A DNA stretch of 64,000 nt from Sphingopyxis sp. YF1 (GCF_022701295.1 NZ_CP033204.1:3748501-3812500), one strand, 5' to 3'. Shown: positions 45,354-54,998, counted from the first letter of the stretch. Notes: generated by a model from the letters alone, not told the origin. Program-made: numbers and translations.

Positions 45354-47212
45354 CCGGCGCGGCCGCGACCGCCGACGGCGGCGCGGGGCCGGATCCGGTT
45401 TCCGCGGCAGGACGCGGCGCGGCCGCGACCTGGCTGACCCCGATCCGGTTCGCGCTGCTCGTCTGGGCGGCGATGAGCATCCTCGCGATCGTCGTGCGCT
45501 GGGACGCGATCGTCGATCTGCGGCTCAGCGACACCGACGACGCGATGCGCATGGCGCAGGTGCGCGACCTGCTCGCGGGGCAGGGCTGGTGGGATCTCAC
45601 CCAATATCGGGTCAATCCGGCGGGGGGCGGGGTGTTGATGCACTGGTCGCGCCTCGTCGATGCGCCGATCGCCGCGGCGCTGTGGCTGCTCGAGCCGCTG
45701 CTCGGGCAGGCGACGGCCGAACGGGCGGTGATGGCGCTGTGGCCGCTCCTCCTCGGCGGTGCGCTGTGCGTCGCCTGCGTCCTTGGCTACCGAAATCTTC
45801 CCGACCGGCGGATCGCGTGGGTCGCGCCGCTGTTCCTCGCGGCCTCGGGGTTCATCCTCATCCAGTTCCGGCCGCTGCGCGTCGATCACCACGGCTGGCA
45901 GATATTGCTCGCGATGCTGGTGATGGGACAGGCGCTGCGCCCGGCGACACTGCGCGCGGGGCTGATCGGCGGGCTGTGCGCCGCCGCGCTGCTCGCGGTC
46001 TCGATCGAGGGATTGCCGATCGTCGCGCTCTTTGCGGGCCTCGCAGCGTTGCGCTGGGCGCTGAACGGCCGCGATGATGAGCGCGCGCGGCTGACCGGCT
46101 ATATGGGCGGGCTCGCGGGGGGTGCGCTGCTGTTCCAGTTTCTCACGCGCGGACCTGCGGGAATCGTCGGCGACTGGTGCGATTCGCTGTCGGCGCCCTA
46201 TCTCGCCGCCTTTGCCGTCGCCGCGCTCGCCGTGTTCGCGGCCGCCGCGGCCGATCCCGGCCGCCGCGCGATCCGCTTTGCGCTGCTCGCCGGGGCGGGC
46301 GGACTCGCCGCCGGCGCGCTGGTCGCGACCGCGCCGCAATGTGCCGCCGGCCCCTTCGCCTCGCTCGACCCGATCGTCGTGCATTACTGGTATCGCAACA
46401 TCCTCGAGGGCCAGCCGGTCTGGGCCTCGACGCCGAACACCATGCTCTATGTGCTGGTGCCGTCGCTGACCGGGCTGGCGGGATCGCTGCTCGCGTGGCG
46501 CGCCTCTGCGCGCGCCGCGGATCGCCGGACGTGGGCGACGGTGATCGTCGCGCTGTCGGGCGCGGCGGCGCTGTCGCTGTTCGTGCTGCGCAGCGCATCG
46601 ACCGCGCACCTGTTCGCGATTCCCGGCTGCGCCTGGCTCGGCCTGCTGATCTGGGGCCGGGCACGGAGCCTGTCGTCGCCGCTGCCGCGCGTCTTCGCCT
46701 CGGCGCTGGCGGGGCTGACGCTGCCTTTGATCGGTGCCGCGGCCGCCGCGGCCGTGCTGGCGCCGATCCTGCCCGCGCCGCGCGACGACTCTGCGGAAAA
46801 GACGGGTCCCTATCGGCAGACCTGCCTCGACCCGGCGGCGATCGCCGCGCTCGACGCACTGCCGCCGACGACGGTGCTGACCCCGATCGACCTCGGCGCG
46901 CCGCTGATCTTCTGGACGCGGCACGGAATGGTGGCGACCGGGCATCACCGCAACCGCGAGGCGATGGCCGACGCGCTGCACATCTTTACCGGCGATCCGG
47001 CGAAGGCCGAGGCGCTGGTACGCAAGAATGGGGCGACGCTGATCGTCTTTTGCCCCACCGCGAACGACTTCGATAAATATCGCCGCGCGCGCAAGGATGC
47101 GCTGGCGGCGCAGCTTTTCGCCGGCAGGCCGCCGGCATGGCTGGAGCCGGTGCCGATCGCGAGCCGCGCGGGGCTGTCGGTGTGGCGCGTACGCCCGGCG
47201 GCGGCGCGCTGA
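45350..47212 (+). CDS. Polytopic GT-C-like membrane protein, paralogue 2
   Basis: A 620-residue membrane protein sharing with the protein at 41440 the signatures LSDTDDAMRMAQVRDLLAGQ, GWWDLTQYRVNPAGGG, LMHWSR, VDHHGWQILLAML and VATGHHRNREAM. About eleven membrane helices are followed by a ~150-residue extracytoplasmic tail ending LEPVPIASRAGLSVWRV. Overlap with gtrA (ATGA) shows cotranslation. With GtrA presenting a lipid-linked sugar, a transferase role outside the cell membrane is the likeliest reading. Confidence 0.65.
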   Translation: MTGAAATADGGAGPDPVSAAGRGAAATWLTPIRFALLVWAAMSILAIVVRWDAIVDLRLSDTDDAMRMAQVRDLLAGQGWWDLTQYRVNPAGGGVLMHWSRLVDAPIAAALWLLEPLLGQATAERAVMALWPLLLGGALCVACVLGYRNLPDRRIAWVAPLFLAASGFILIQFRPLRVDHHGWQILLAMLVMGQALRPATLRAGLIGGLCAAALLAVSIEGLPIVALFAGLAALRWALNGRDDERARLTGYMGGLAGGALLFQFLTRGPAGIVGDWCDSLSAPYLAAFAVAALAVFAAAAADPGRRAIRFALLAGAGGLAAGALVATAPQCAAGPFASLDPIVVHYWYRNILEGQPVWASTPNTMLYVLVPSLTGLAGSLLAWRASARAADRRTWATVIVALSGAAALSLFVLRSASTAHLFAIPGCAWLGLLIWGRARSLSSPLPRVFASALAGLTLPLIGAAAAAAVLAPILPAPRDDSAEKTGPYRQTCLDPAAIAALDALPPTTVLTPIDLGAPLIFWTRHGMVATGHHRNREAMADALHIFTGDPAKAEALVRKNGATLIVFCPTANDFDKYRRARKDALAAQLFAGRPPAWLEPVPIASRAGLSVWRVRPAAAR

Positions 47213-47216
47213 GCGG

Positions 47217-47705
47217 TCAGGCGGGGCGGAAGACCAGCGCGGCGCCGTTCATGCAATAGCGCTTGCCGGTGGGTTTCGGCCCGTCGTTGAAGACATGGCC
47301 GAGATGCCCGCCGCAGCGCCGGCAATGGACTTCGGTACGCGGATAGCCGAGCTCGTAGTCGGTCGAGGTCGCGATCGCACCCTTGAGCGGCGCCCAGAAG
47401 CTCGGCCAGCCCGTCTTGCTGTCATATTTGGTCGTGCTCGAATAGAGCGGCAGCGCGCAGCCCGCGCACAGGAAGGTCCCGGCGCGCTTTTCCTTGTCGA
47501 GCGGGTGGGTGAAGGGACGTTCGGTCCCCGCTTCGCGCAATATCCGGTACTGGAAGGGCGTCAGCCGCTTCTTCCATTCGGCCTCGGAAAGCCGCCAGCC
47601 GGGCTCTGCCCTGGGCCGCGCCGAATTCCTGGCGAAGAGCAGCGGGGCGGCGATCAGCGCGCCGCCGAGCGCGATACCGCCGATGAGGATGCGTCGTTCG
47701 ATCAT
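47217..47705 (-). CDS. msrB: Peptide-methionine (R)-S-oxide reductase
   Basis: A 162-residue MsrB. The N-terminus MIERRILIGGIALGGALIAA is a signal or Tat-like anchor (ERRILIGG), so the enzyme should act in the periplasm. Zinc sites are LCAGCALPLY and VHCRRCGGHLGHVFNDG. The catalytic Cys151 is in GKRYCMNGAALVF. The cytosolic MsrB form lacks such an extension. Convergent with the GT-C-like gene four bases away. Confidence 0.94.
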   Translation of the reverse strand: MIERRILIGGIALGGALIAAPLLFARNSARPRAEPGWRLSEAEWKKRLTPFQYRILREAGTERPFTHPLDKEKRAGTFLCAGCALPLYSSTTKYDSKTGWPSFWAPLKGAIATSTDYELGYPRTEVHCRRCGGHLGHVFNDGPKPTGKRYCMNGAALVFRPA

Positions 47706-47762
47706 GGCCGGGCTCCTTTGGCCCCCGTTGGACCAAAGGGGTGCGCCCGGCTGTGACCGCGG

Positions 47763-49019
47763 TCAATATTTTTCGAGTTCGACCTGCATGTGGCGATAGC
47801 CGTGGACGAAGCTCGCATGGACGCGCTCGGGCTCGGCGAGGACATTCACGCGCAGGCGGCGCTTCTGCATTTCGCTGATCAGCGTCGTGAGCTGGAGCTC
47901 GGCGACGCGCGCGCCGACGCAGCGGTGGATGCCATAGCCGAAAGCAAGGTGGCGGCGCGCATTCTCGCGGTCGACGATGATGCGGTCGCCGTCGGGAAAA
48001 ATGCTCTCGTCGCGGTTCGCCGAGGCGTACCAGAGCGCGATCTTGTCGCGCTTGCGGATCTGGTGGCCGAACAATTCGGTATCCTCGGTCGCGGTGCGGC
48101 GCATGTGCGCGAGCGGGGTCTGCCAGCGCAGGATTTCGTGCATCGCATTGACCGCGAGTTCGGGATTGTGATCGCGCTCGAGCTTCGCGCGCTCCTCGGG
48201 AAAGCTGTGCAGGCCATAGGCATAGGCCGACATCGAATTGCGCGTCGTGTCGTTGCCGCCGACGATGAGCAGGATGAGGTTCCCCATGAACTCATTCTCG
48301 CTCATATGCTTCATCGCGTCGGACTGGAGCATGATCGAGATCAAGTCGTGCGGGCCGGGGTTCTGTGCTTTCCTGTCCCACAATTGCTTGAAGGCGGCGC
48401 CCATTTCGAACGCCTGCGCCAGCCTAGCCTGGCGCTTTTCGACCGTATCGAAATTTTCGATGTCGCCGAGCGCGTCGGACCAGCGCGTGAGGTTGTGGCG
48501 ATCCTCCCAGGGGAAGTCGAAGAGGATCGCGAGCATGTCGGTGGTGAGTTCGATCGACACTTTTTCGACCCAGTCGAAGGGTTTGCCGACCGGCAGCGTG
48601 TCGATCAGCGCCGCGGTGCGGGCCTGGGTGTCGGCGCGCATGCGCTCGATTTCGGAGGGGCCGAAGGCCGGTGCGACGGTACGGCGCTGCGCGGTGTGCT
48701 GCGGCGGGTCCATCGCGATGAACATCGGCATCGGGACGTCGCCCTCCTGCAGATGCTCGAGGCCGTCGCCGGCGACGGTGATGCCGCCATATTCCCACGA
48801 CGAGGAAAAGACCTTGGGCAGCGCCTCGATATGCTGGATCGGCTTGTAGGTGGTCACCGACCAATAGGGGCCGAATTTCGAATCCTCGCAGCGATAGATC
48901 GGCGATTCGGCGCGAAGCTGCGCCATCGGCTGCTGCCAGCGATCCTCGCTCCACAATTCGGCACGGGAGACGTCGAACGGGTCGGCGACGGCGGGGGCTT
49001 CGCGAATGATACTGGCCAT
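47763..49019 (-). CDS. Cytochrome P450, CYP153-like
   Basis: A 418-residue soluble P450. The oxygen-binding I-helix is LLIVGGNDTTRNSMSAYAYG, the ExxR motif is in NAMHEILRWQTPLAHMRRTA, and the haem ligand is Cys367 in FGYGIHRCVGARVAEL. MGNLILLIVGGNDTTRNSMS and ILRWQTPLAHMRRTA match CYP153 alkane/fatty-acid terminal hydroxylases. CYP153 genes are usually beside a ferredoxin and reductase, which are missing here. Chain length and substrate cannot be told from sequence. Confidence 0.88.
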   Translation of the reverse strand: MASIIREAPAVADPFDVSRAELWSEDRWQQPMAQLRAESPIYRCEDSKFGPYWSVTTYKPIQHIEALPKVFSSSWEYGGITVAGDGLEHLQEGDVPMPMFIAMDPPQHTAQRRTVAPAFGPSEIERMRADTQARTAALIDTLPVGKPFDWVEKVSIELTTDMLAILFDFPWEDRHNLTRWSDALGDIENFDTVEKRQARLAQAFEMGAAFKQLWDRKAQNPGPHDLISIMLQSDAMKHMSENEFMGNLILLIVGGNDTTRNSMSAYAYGLHSFPEERAKLERDHNPELAVNAMHEILRWQTPLAHMRRTATEDTELFGHQIRKRDKIALWYASANRDESIFPDGDRIIVDRENARRHLAFGYGIHRCVGARVAELQLTTLISEMQKRRLRVNVLAEPERVHASFVHGYRHMQVELEKY

Positions 49020-49141
49020 GGGGGCTCCTCTTTCCGAAGGCCGTCTGGCGCGGCCGATTCAGTTGCAGAATGCCACTATTTACAATTCTGTCAATGGCGG
49101 GATTTGTCGTCTCACAAGCCGCTCCGATTCGGGGGAGGCGG

Positions 49142-50386
49142 CTACGTCCGTTTCTTCCGCCGCCAGAACTTCCAGTCGCTGCGCCCGCCGAGCACACCCG
49201 CGCGGAAGAGGCGGACCGAGATGAAGATCACCAGCGCGACCCACAAGGCCTGCCAGCCGAGCGCGAGCAGGTGGACGCCGAGGGCGTCGTCGGTCGCGGC
49301 GCGCGCCGCCATCGCGAGCGGCGAGGAGAAGGGGAAGATTTGCGCGAAGTTCGCGAGCGAACTGCCCGGTGCGCTTGCCGCGGCGGCCGAGAGGCTGAAC
49401 ATGCCGACCTGGAAGATGGTGATCGGCAGGCTGAGCATCTGGATCTCGCGCACCGTCGCCGCCTGCGCGCCGACGCCGAGGAAGACCGCGCCGAGCAGCA
49501 GGAAGGACAGGACAAAATAGACGAAGCCGATGCCGAGGAAGAAGCCCCAGCCGGTCGCCGGGGTTGCTCCGATCGCCGCGGCGGCCTTGCCCGCCTGGCC
49601 CGCGGTGGCGAGCGCGGCGGGGTCGACCTGCGCCGCGGCGACAAGGCCACCGCCGATCGCCATCACAACCCAGAAGGCGATGAACAGCACCGCGACCCCG
49701 AGGAAGCCGAGCAATTTGCCGAGGAAGACGCTTTCGAGCGGCACCGCGGCGGCGAGGATCTCGATCACCTTGTTGCCTTTTTCCTCGGCGAGCGAGCTCA
49801 CCGTCTGGCCCGCGAGGAGCAGGGTCAGGAGGAAGATGGTGAAGACCGCGCCGAAGCCGAGCGACTGCTGCACCGCGATGCTGGTGCCGCCGCTGGCGAG
49901 CGCCTCGATGCGCGGGGTCACGGGCGGCAGGTCACCCGCGGCGCGGCTGCGCAGCACCTCGCCCGCGAGCAGCACGAGATAGCGGCCCGAACTGCTGTCC
50001 TTCTCGCGTTCGACGATGCGCGGCGCGGCGAGCGGTCCGCTCATCACCGCATAGGTGTCGCTGCCCTTTTCCTTCGCGACCGCGACGGGGTCGGCCGCGG
50101 GGGTCGCGACGCGCAGTTCGAGCAGCGCGGGTTCGCGCGGCATCACCGTGCGCAGCCGCGCATCGGCGGCGCGCAGCGCTTCGATGTCGGCGGGGTCGGC
50201 GATCGCGACGAGGCGCCCCGCGCCGCGCGCGCTGTCGGCGAGCTGCGACGCGCCCATGCCGCCGGCGAGTCCCATGCCGATCATGAACAGCGGCGCGAGC
50301 AGGAAGAGCAGGAAGGTCGGGGTCGCGACGATCGCGAGGAAGTCGCGCCGCGCAACGACGAGCATGCTCTGGATGAAGGGGGTCAT
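49142..50386 (-). CDS. ABC transporter permease (ABC-2/NatB type)
   Basis: A 414-residue permease. One membrane helix near residues 18-40 is followed by a large extracytoplasmic domain (about 45-165). A helix bundle follows (about 175-390: FGAVFTIFLLTLLLAGQTVS, FLGVAVLFIAFWVVMAIGGG, GFVYFVLSFLLLGAVFLGVG), with QTVSSLAEEKGNKVIEILAA typical of NatB-type exporters. The start overlaps the ATPase stop. Export substrate unknown. Confidence 0.9.
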   Translation of the reverse strand: MTPFIQSMLVVARRDFLAIVATPTFLLFLLAPLFMIGMGLAGGMGASQLADSARGAGRLVAIADPADIEALRAADARLRTVMPREPALLELRVATPAADPVAVAKEKGSDTYAVMSGPLAAPRIVEREKDSSSGRYLVLLAGEVLRSRAAGDLPPVTPRIEALASGGTSIAVQQSLGFGAVFTIFLLTLLLAGQTVSSLAEEKGNKVIEILAAAVPLESVFLGKLLGFLGVAVLFIAFWVVMAIGGGLVAAAQVDPAALATAGQAGKAAAAIGATPATGWGFFLGIGFVYFVLSFLLLGAVFLGVGAQAATVREIQMLSLPITIFQVGMFSLSAAAASAPGSSLANFAQIFPFSSPLAMAARAATDDALGVHLLALGWQALWVALVIFISVRLFRAGVLGGRSDWKFWRRKKRT

Positions 50387-51339
50387 GCGCTCGCCTCCTC
50401 GATCGCGTCGCCGGCGGGATCGGCGTCGAACCCCGCGTCGACCTGGCGGACGATATGGACAAAGGCGTCGTGGAGCGCGGGGCGGCTGATCGAGAGGCCC
50501 GTGACGCCAAGATGGCTCGCGGTGATGCGCGCGAGCAGCGGTTCGACGTCGGTGTCCAGAATCGCGAAATGCCACGCCTCGCCGCGCAATTCGGCGCCTG
50601 CGGGAAGCAGTGCGGCGACTGCCGCGACTTCGGCTTCGGCGCGCGGGGTGTAGCGCACCTGCATCGGCAGCAGCGCGCGCGCGTCGTCGACGCTGCCCTC
50701 GAAGCGCCGCGCCGAGCGCGCGATGATCGCGATGCGGTCGCAGAGGCGCTCGGCGTGCGCCATGACATGCGTCGAAAAGAGGATCGTCGCGCCGCGGTCG
50801 CGCTCGCGGCGGACGAGCATTTCGAGCCGCTCCTGGTTGACCGGGTCGAGCCCCGAGAAGGGCTCGTCGAGCACGATGAGGTCGGGGGCGTGCACGATCG
50901 ACCCGATCAGCTGGATCATCTGCGCCATGCCCTTCGACATCTTGCGGATCTTTTCGTCGATCACGCGTTCGAGCCCGAGTTCGCCCATGAAGGTCGCGGC
51001 GCGGCGGCGACCCTCGGACCAGTCGAGCCCGCGCAGCGCGCCCATGAAGGCGATCGCCTCGCGCGCCTTCATGCCGGGATAGAGGCCGCGCTCCTCGGGC
51101 AGATAGCCGATTCGGTTGCGCACCGACTGCGGTTTGTGTCCGCCGAGCAGGCGGCTCGACCCTTCGTCGGGGTCGATGATGCCGAGCGTCATGCGCAGGC
51201 TGGTGGTCTTGCCCGCGCCATTGGGGCCGAGCACGCCGTAGATGCTGCCCGCGGGCACTTCGAGGCTGACATGGTCGACCGCGCGGTAGCCGCCGAAGGT
51301 CTTGGTGAGGCCGCGGGCCTCGACGCTGAGATCGGTCAA
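50383..51339 (-). CDS. ABC transporter ATP-binding protein
   Basis: About 318 residues. Walker A is YGVLGPNGAGKTTSLRMT, the Q-loop region is IGYLPEERGLYPGM, the signature is KMSKGMAQMIQLIGSIVHAP, Walker B is LIVLDEPFSGLDPVNQERLE and the switch His is in FSTHVMAHAE. The signature is MSKGM rather than LSGGQ, as in NatA/DrrA-type exporters. Start is uncertain: TTG at 51339 with AGGA upstream is preferred; another in-frame TTG lies at 51408. Forms an exporter with the overlapping permease. Confidence 0.9.
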   Translation of the reverse strand: MTDLSVEARGLTKTFGGYRAVDHVSLEVPAGSIYGVLGPNGAGKTTSLRMTLGIIDPDEGSSRLLGGHKPQSVRNRIGYLPEERGLYPGMKAREAIAFMGALRGLDWSEGRRRAATFMGELGLERVIDEKIRKMSKGMAQMIQLIGSIVHAPDLIVLDEPFSGLDPVNQERLEMLVRRERDRGATILFSTHVMAHAERLCDRIAIIARSARRFEGSVDDARALLPMQVRYTPRAEAEVAAVAALLPAGAELRGEAWHFAILDTDVEPLLARITASHLGVTGLSISRPALHDAFVHIVRQVDAGFDADPAGDAIEEASA

Positions 51340-51407
51340 AATCTGGTCCTGCGAAATGGCGTTGAGCCCTCTATGCCATGGCGGGGCGGCTCGCGTATAG
51401 GGCGCCA

Positions 51408-52472
51408 ATGGTTGCCGAAGCCTTGCCCGCCTCTCCCGTCACGCTCGAACAGCGGCTCGAAGCGGTCGCGCGCGAACAGGGGTTCGCGGCGTTCGGGATC
51501 GCGCGCGCCGACGCGGCGCCCGAGACCGCGGCGCGGCTGAACGCGTGGCTCGCCGACGGGTGCCATGGCGAGATGCTGTGGATGGAAAGCCGCGCCGAGC
51601 AGCGCGGGTCGCCGGAGGGGCTGTGGCCCGCGGTCCGTTCGGTGATCGCGCTGGGGATGAGCTATGCCCCCGCGCACGACCCGCTCGCGCTCGCCGCGTA
51701 CCCCGACCGCGGGCGCATCTCGGTCTATGCGCAGGGTGGCGACTATCACGACATCGTCAAAAAGGCGCTCAAGCATGTCGCGCGCTGGCTCGTCGCCGAG
51801 GTGAAGGACGCCGAAGTCAAGGTTTTCGTCGACACCGCGCCGGTGATGGAAAAGCCGCTGTCGGCGGCGGCGGGGCTCGGCTGGCAGGGCAAGCACACCA
51901 ACATGGTCAGCCGCGACCATGGCAGCTGGCTGTTCCTCGGTGCGATCTACACCACGCTCGACCTGGTGCCGTCGATGCCGGGGCGCGACACGTGCGGCAG
52001 CTGTTCGGCGTGCCAGGCGGCGTGCCCGACCAATGCCTTTCCAGCACCATACCGGCTCGATGCGCGGCGCTGCATCTCGTACCTCACGATCGAGCATGCC
52101 GGGCCGATCCCGGTCGAGTTCCGGCGCAGCATCGGCAACCGCATCTATGGCTGCGACGATTGCCTCGCGGTGTGCCCGTGGAACAAGTTCGCCGACACGG
52201 CGACGCGCCATCGCGCCTATCTGCCGCGCGCCGAGCTGGCGGCGCCGGCGCTCGGCGACCTGCTCGACCTCGACGATGCGGGGTTCCGGCAGGTGTTCGC
52301 GGGTTCGCCGATCAAGCGCATCGGACGCCACCGCATGGTGCGCAACGCGGCGATCGCGGCGGGAAACAGCGGCGACGCGCGGCTTCGCCCGGCGCTCGAG
52401 CGCCTGAAAAGCGACGAATCCGCGGTCGTCGCGGAGGCGGCGATATGGGCGCTCGGCGAACTGGCGGAATGA
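51408..52472 (+). CDS. queG: Epoxyqueuosine reductase
   Basis: The last step of queuosine synthesis in tRNA, using cobalamin and two 4Fe-4S clusters. The 354 residues include [20 protein letters not shown] with the catalytic Asp, [16 protein letters not shown] (from Cys196) and [20 protein letters not shown]. The C-terminal HEAT-like tail (about 300-354) ends [19 protein letters not shown] at 51408 gives the usual N-terminus. Divergent from the ABC genes. Confidence 0.95.
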   Translation: MVAEALPASPVTLEQRLEAVAREQGFAAFGIARADAAPETAARLNAWLADGCHGEMLWMESRAEQRGSPEGLWPAVRSVIALGMSYAPAHDPLALAAYPDRGRISVYAQGGDYHDIVKKALKHVARWLVAEVKDAEVKVFVDTAPVMEKPLSAAAGLGWQGKHTNMVSRDHGSWLFLGAIYTTLDLVPSMPGRDTCGSCSACQAACPTNAFPAPYRLDARRCISYLTIEHAGPIPVEFRRSIGNRIYGCDDCLAVCPWNKFADTATRHRAYLPRAELAAPALGDLLDLDDAGFRQVFAGSPIKRIGRHRMVRNAAIAAGNSGDARLRPALERLKSDESAVVAEAAIWALGELAE

Positions 52473-52479
52473 CGTCAGC

Positions 52480-52860
52480 CTAGCGGCGCAGCGCCGCGGC
52501 GCAGCTATCGGGTTCGGTGCTGCGGCCGTCGGGGGTGCGCGCATCGACGTGCGTCGCGACGGGCGCGGCGCCTGCGCGCGGGGCGTAGAAATAGATGTCG
52601 ACGACGCAGGCGCTGCCCTCGAACTGGAGCTTGCGCGCCGCGCCCTCGGTGACGTCGAGGCGCGGCTTGCCGAACAGGCGGCCGACCGCGTCGGGGCTCT
52701 GGCCGATCAGGCTGTTCGATTGCACCGGGCGGACGATCGTCGGCGGCGGTGCGGAGACGACGGGTGGCGGCGAACTGCGCGGCGCCGGGACGGCGGCCGA
52801 GCATCCGGCAAGCGAGAGGGTGCCGAGCGCGGCGGCGAGAGGGCGATGGAAAGACGTCAT
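52480..52860 (-). CDS. Small lipoprotein of unknown function
   Basis: A 126-residue lipoprotein with lipobox SLAGC, Cys20. After a Pro-rich linker (about 25-48), SLIGQSPDAVGRLFGKPRLD and KLQFEGSACVVDIYFYAPRA resemble the SmpA/BamE-like fold in which a short helix reads a following beta-hairpin. That similarity is from pattern only. Its ATG overlaps the EI24 gene stop. Confidence 0.75.
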   Translation of the reverse strand: MTSFHRPLAAALGTLSLAGCSAAVPAPRSSPPPVVSAPPPTIVRPVQSNSLIGQSPDAVGRLFGKPRLDVTEGAARKLQFEGSACVVDIYFYAPRAGAAPVATHVDARTPDGRSTEPDSCAAALRR

Positions 52861-53549
52861 GGGCGCTCCTGTTGCCCGCCGGCGGCGCGCAGGTGAATGA
52901 GGTGGACGGCCATAGCCGCGGCAAGGATCGGCGCCAACAGGTTGACGACGGGCACCAGGAAAGCCGCGGCGGACAGCGTGCCGAGCGCCCAGCGCGCGCC
53001 GCGATCGAGGCGCGGCGCATCGGGATGGCGCGCGAGCACCATCGCTTCGAGGTCGCGGCCGAGCAGCGCGGCGTTGATCGCGAAGGCGAGCAGCGGCGCG
53101 CCGATCGCGGTGAAGAGCAGCGCGATGTAGAGGGGGAGCGCGGCGAGATTGACCAGCAGGAGCCGGGCGACCGAGGCGAGGCCGAGGCGCAGGCTTCGGG
53201 CAAAGCTCACCCGTACCGCGCGCGTCGCGGCGGCGGGATAGTGGCGTCCCTCGACATCGGCGACGATCGCGTCGCCGAACAGACCGACGACCATGATCGC
53301 GACGGCACGGAAAAGCAGCCAGCTCGCGCCGAGCAGGCCGAGCGCAATCACGATGCCTGCCATGTCGAGGTCGGCGCCGCGAAGCCATTGCCAATGGTCG
53401 AGCGCCTGGCGCACGGCGAAGAAGAGTGTGGTCGCGGCGGCGGCGAGGATCAGCAGGGTGAGCGCGAGGCTCTGTACGAGGATCGCGAGCACGGGGCGGC
53501 GCGGCAGGTCGCCGAGCGCGAGCAGCAGGGCATGGACGGCGCGGGCCAT
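52857..53549 (-). CDS. EI24 domain-containing membrane protein
   Basis: A 230-residue protein with about five membrane segments (LAILVQSLALTLLILAAAAT, IVIALGLLGASWLLFRAVAI, PLYIALLFTAIGAPLLAFAI, AAFLVPVVNLLAPILAAAMA). GRDLEAMVLARHP is in the place of the conserved EI24/CysZ motif. CysZ relatives carry sulfate, but with no sulfur genes nearby this remains only a family assignment. ATGA overlap with the downstream lipoprotein. Confidence 0.82.
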   Translation of the reverse strand: MARAVHALLLALGDLPRRPVLAILVQSLALTLLILAAAATTLFFAVRQALDHWQWLRGADLDMAGIVIALGLLGASWLLFRAVAIMVVGLFGDAIVADVEGRHYPAAATRAVRVSFARSLRLGLASVARLLLVNLAALPLYIALLFTAIGAPLLAFAINAALLGRDLEAMVLARHPDAPRLDRGARWALGTLSAAAFLVPVVNLLAPILAAAMAVHLIHLRAAGGQQERP

Positions 53550-53687
53550 TGCGCCGGGATGCGCGGCGGCGCGGGGCGCGTCAAGCGCCGCAACGGTCGC
53601 GATGGTGTGCGGCGCGGCGCGCTTGCGTTGCGGCCGCCGCGTCCCTAAAGCCGCGCGCAGCTTTTTTCACGCAGCACAGGATATTTC

Positions 53688-54686
53688 ATGGCCTCCACCG
53701 CCCGTTTCGATGTCGTCGCCATCGGCAATGCGATCGTCGATGTCATCGCCCGCGCCGACGACGCGCTGATCGAGAGCGAAGGGCTGGTCAAGGGATCGAT
53801 GCGGCTGATCGACGCCGCCGAGGCCACCCGCCTCTACGCCGCGATGGGCCCGGCGGTCGAGATGTCGGGCGGCAGCGCCGCGAACACGCTCGCCGGGATG
53901 GCGGCGCTCGGGCGGCGCTGCGGTTTCATCGGCCAGGTCGCGAAGGATCAGCTCGGCCAGGTGTTCACCCACGACCTGACCTCGCTTGGCGTCGCGTTCG
54001 ACACGCCGGCGGCCGCCGGCGGCGAACCGACCGCGCGCTGCCTGATCCTGGTCACCCCCGACGGGCAGCGGACGATGAACACCTTCCTCGGCGCATCGCA
54101 GAATCTGGGACGCGAATCGCTCGACGCCGCGCTGATCGCCGAGGCCGATATCCTTTATCTCGAAGGCTATTTGTGGAACGCCGACGCCTCGCGCGCGGCG
54201 ATGGCCGAAGCGATCGCGCTGGCGCGCGCCGCGGGGCGCCGCGTCGCCTTCACCCTGTCCGATACCTTTGTCGTTGCCGGGCATCGCGAGGATTTCCGCC
54301 GCATGACGGCGGCGCGCGAGATCGACATCCTGTTCGCCAACGAGGCCGAATTGCTCGAACTGGCGCAGGAAGGCGATTTCGAGACCGCGCTTGGCAAGGT
54401 TGCGGCCGAAGTGCCGCTCCTCGTCGCGACGCGCGGCGAAAAGGGGGCGGTGGCGCTCGCGGGCGGCGAGCGCACCGAGGTCGCGGCCGAGCCGATCGAC
54501 ACGGTCGTCGACACGACGGGCGCGGGCGACCTGTTCGCGGCGGGTTTCCTGGCGGGGCTCGCCGACGGTCGCAGCATGGCCGAGTGCCTGACGATGGGCG
54601 CGGTCTGCGCGCGCGAGATCATCGCGCAGGTCGGTCCGCGCGCGCAGACCGACCTCAAGGCCAAGGTCGCCGAGCGCCTCGGCTAG
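53688..54686 (+). CDS. PfkB-family carbohydrate kinase, adenosine kinase-like
   Basis: A 332-residue ribokinase-fold enzyme. The N-terminal FDVVAIGNAIVDVIARADDA and MSGGSAANTLAGMAALGRRC form the substrate lid. Signature 2 is VDTTGAGDLFAAGFLAGLAD with the catalytic Asp. LFANEAELLELAQEG is also typical. Sequence arrangement is closest to adenosine kinases, but a sugar substrate is possible. Divergent from the EI24 gene. Confidence 0.9.
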   Translation: MASTARFDVVAIGNAIVDVIARADDALIESEGLVKGSMRLIDAAEATRLYAAMGPAVEMSGGSAANTLAGMAALGRRCGFIGQVAKDQLGQVFTHDLTSLGVAFDTPAAAGGEPTARCLILVTPDGQRTMNTFLGASQNLGRESLDAALIAEADILYLEGYLWNADASRAAMAEAIALARAAGRRVAFTLSDTFVVAGHREDFRRMTAAREIDILFANEAELLELAQEGDFETALGKVAAEVPLLVATRGEKGAVALAGGERTEVAAEPIDTVVDTTGAGDLFAAGFLAGLADGRSMAECLTMGAVCAREIIAQVGPRAQTDLKAKVAERLG

Positions 54687-54740
54687 GAACCTTCGGCGGC
54701 GCGAAGCGTCCTATGCGCCATTGAGCATAGGAGTTTTCTT

Positions 54741-54998
54741 ATGGCCGATGAAATCCACACCACGCGCGATCCCGACGGGACGACGCACACGACGACGATC
54801 GTCGACCGCGAGCCGCGGCGCGGCGGCGGCATGGGCATGATGCTGGTGCTGCTGGTCGTCGTCGCGGTCGCCGCGTTCATCGCCTTCCAGTTCCTCGGCA
54901 ACGAGAGGGCCGAGACCGGTGCGATCACCGAAGCGGCGCAAAAGGTCGGCGACGCCGCACAGGATGTCGGCGATGCGGCGCAGGAAGCGGTGAAATAG
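54741..54998 (+). CDS. Small single-pass membrane protein
   Basis: An 85-residue protein. A polar N-terminus rich in Thr/Arg (about 1-30) is followed by one membrane segment (MGMMLVLLVVVAVAAFIAFQ). An Ala-rich amphipathic tail contains the heptad-like repeat KVGDAAQDVGDAAQEAV. AGGAG lies eight bases before the ATG. No family recognised; about 55 bases after the kinase gene. Confidence 0.72.
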   Translation: MADEIHTTRDPDGTTHTTTIVDREPRRGGGMGMMLVLLVVVAVAAFIAFQFLGNERAETGAITEAAQKVGDAAQDVGDAAQEAVK

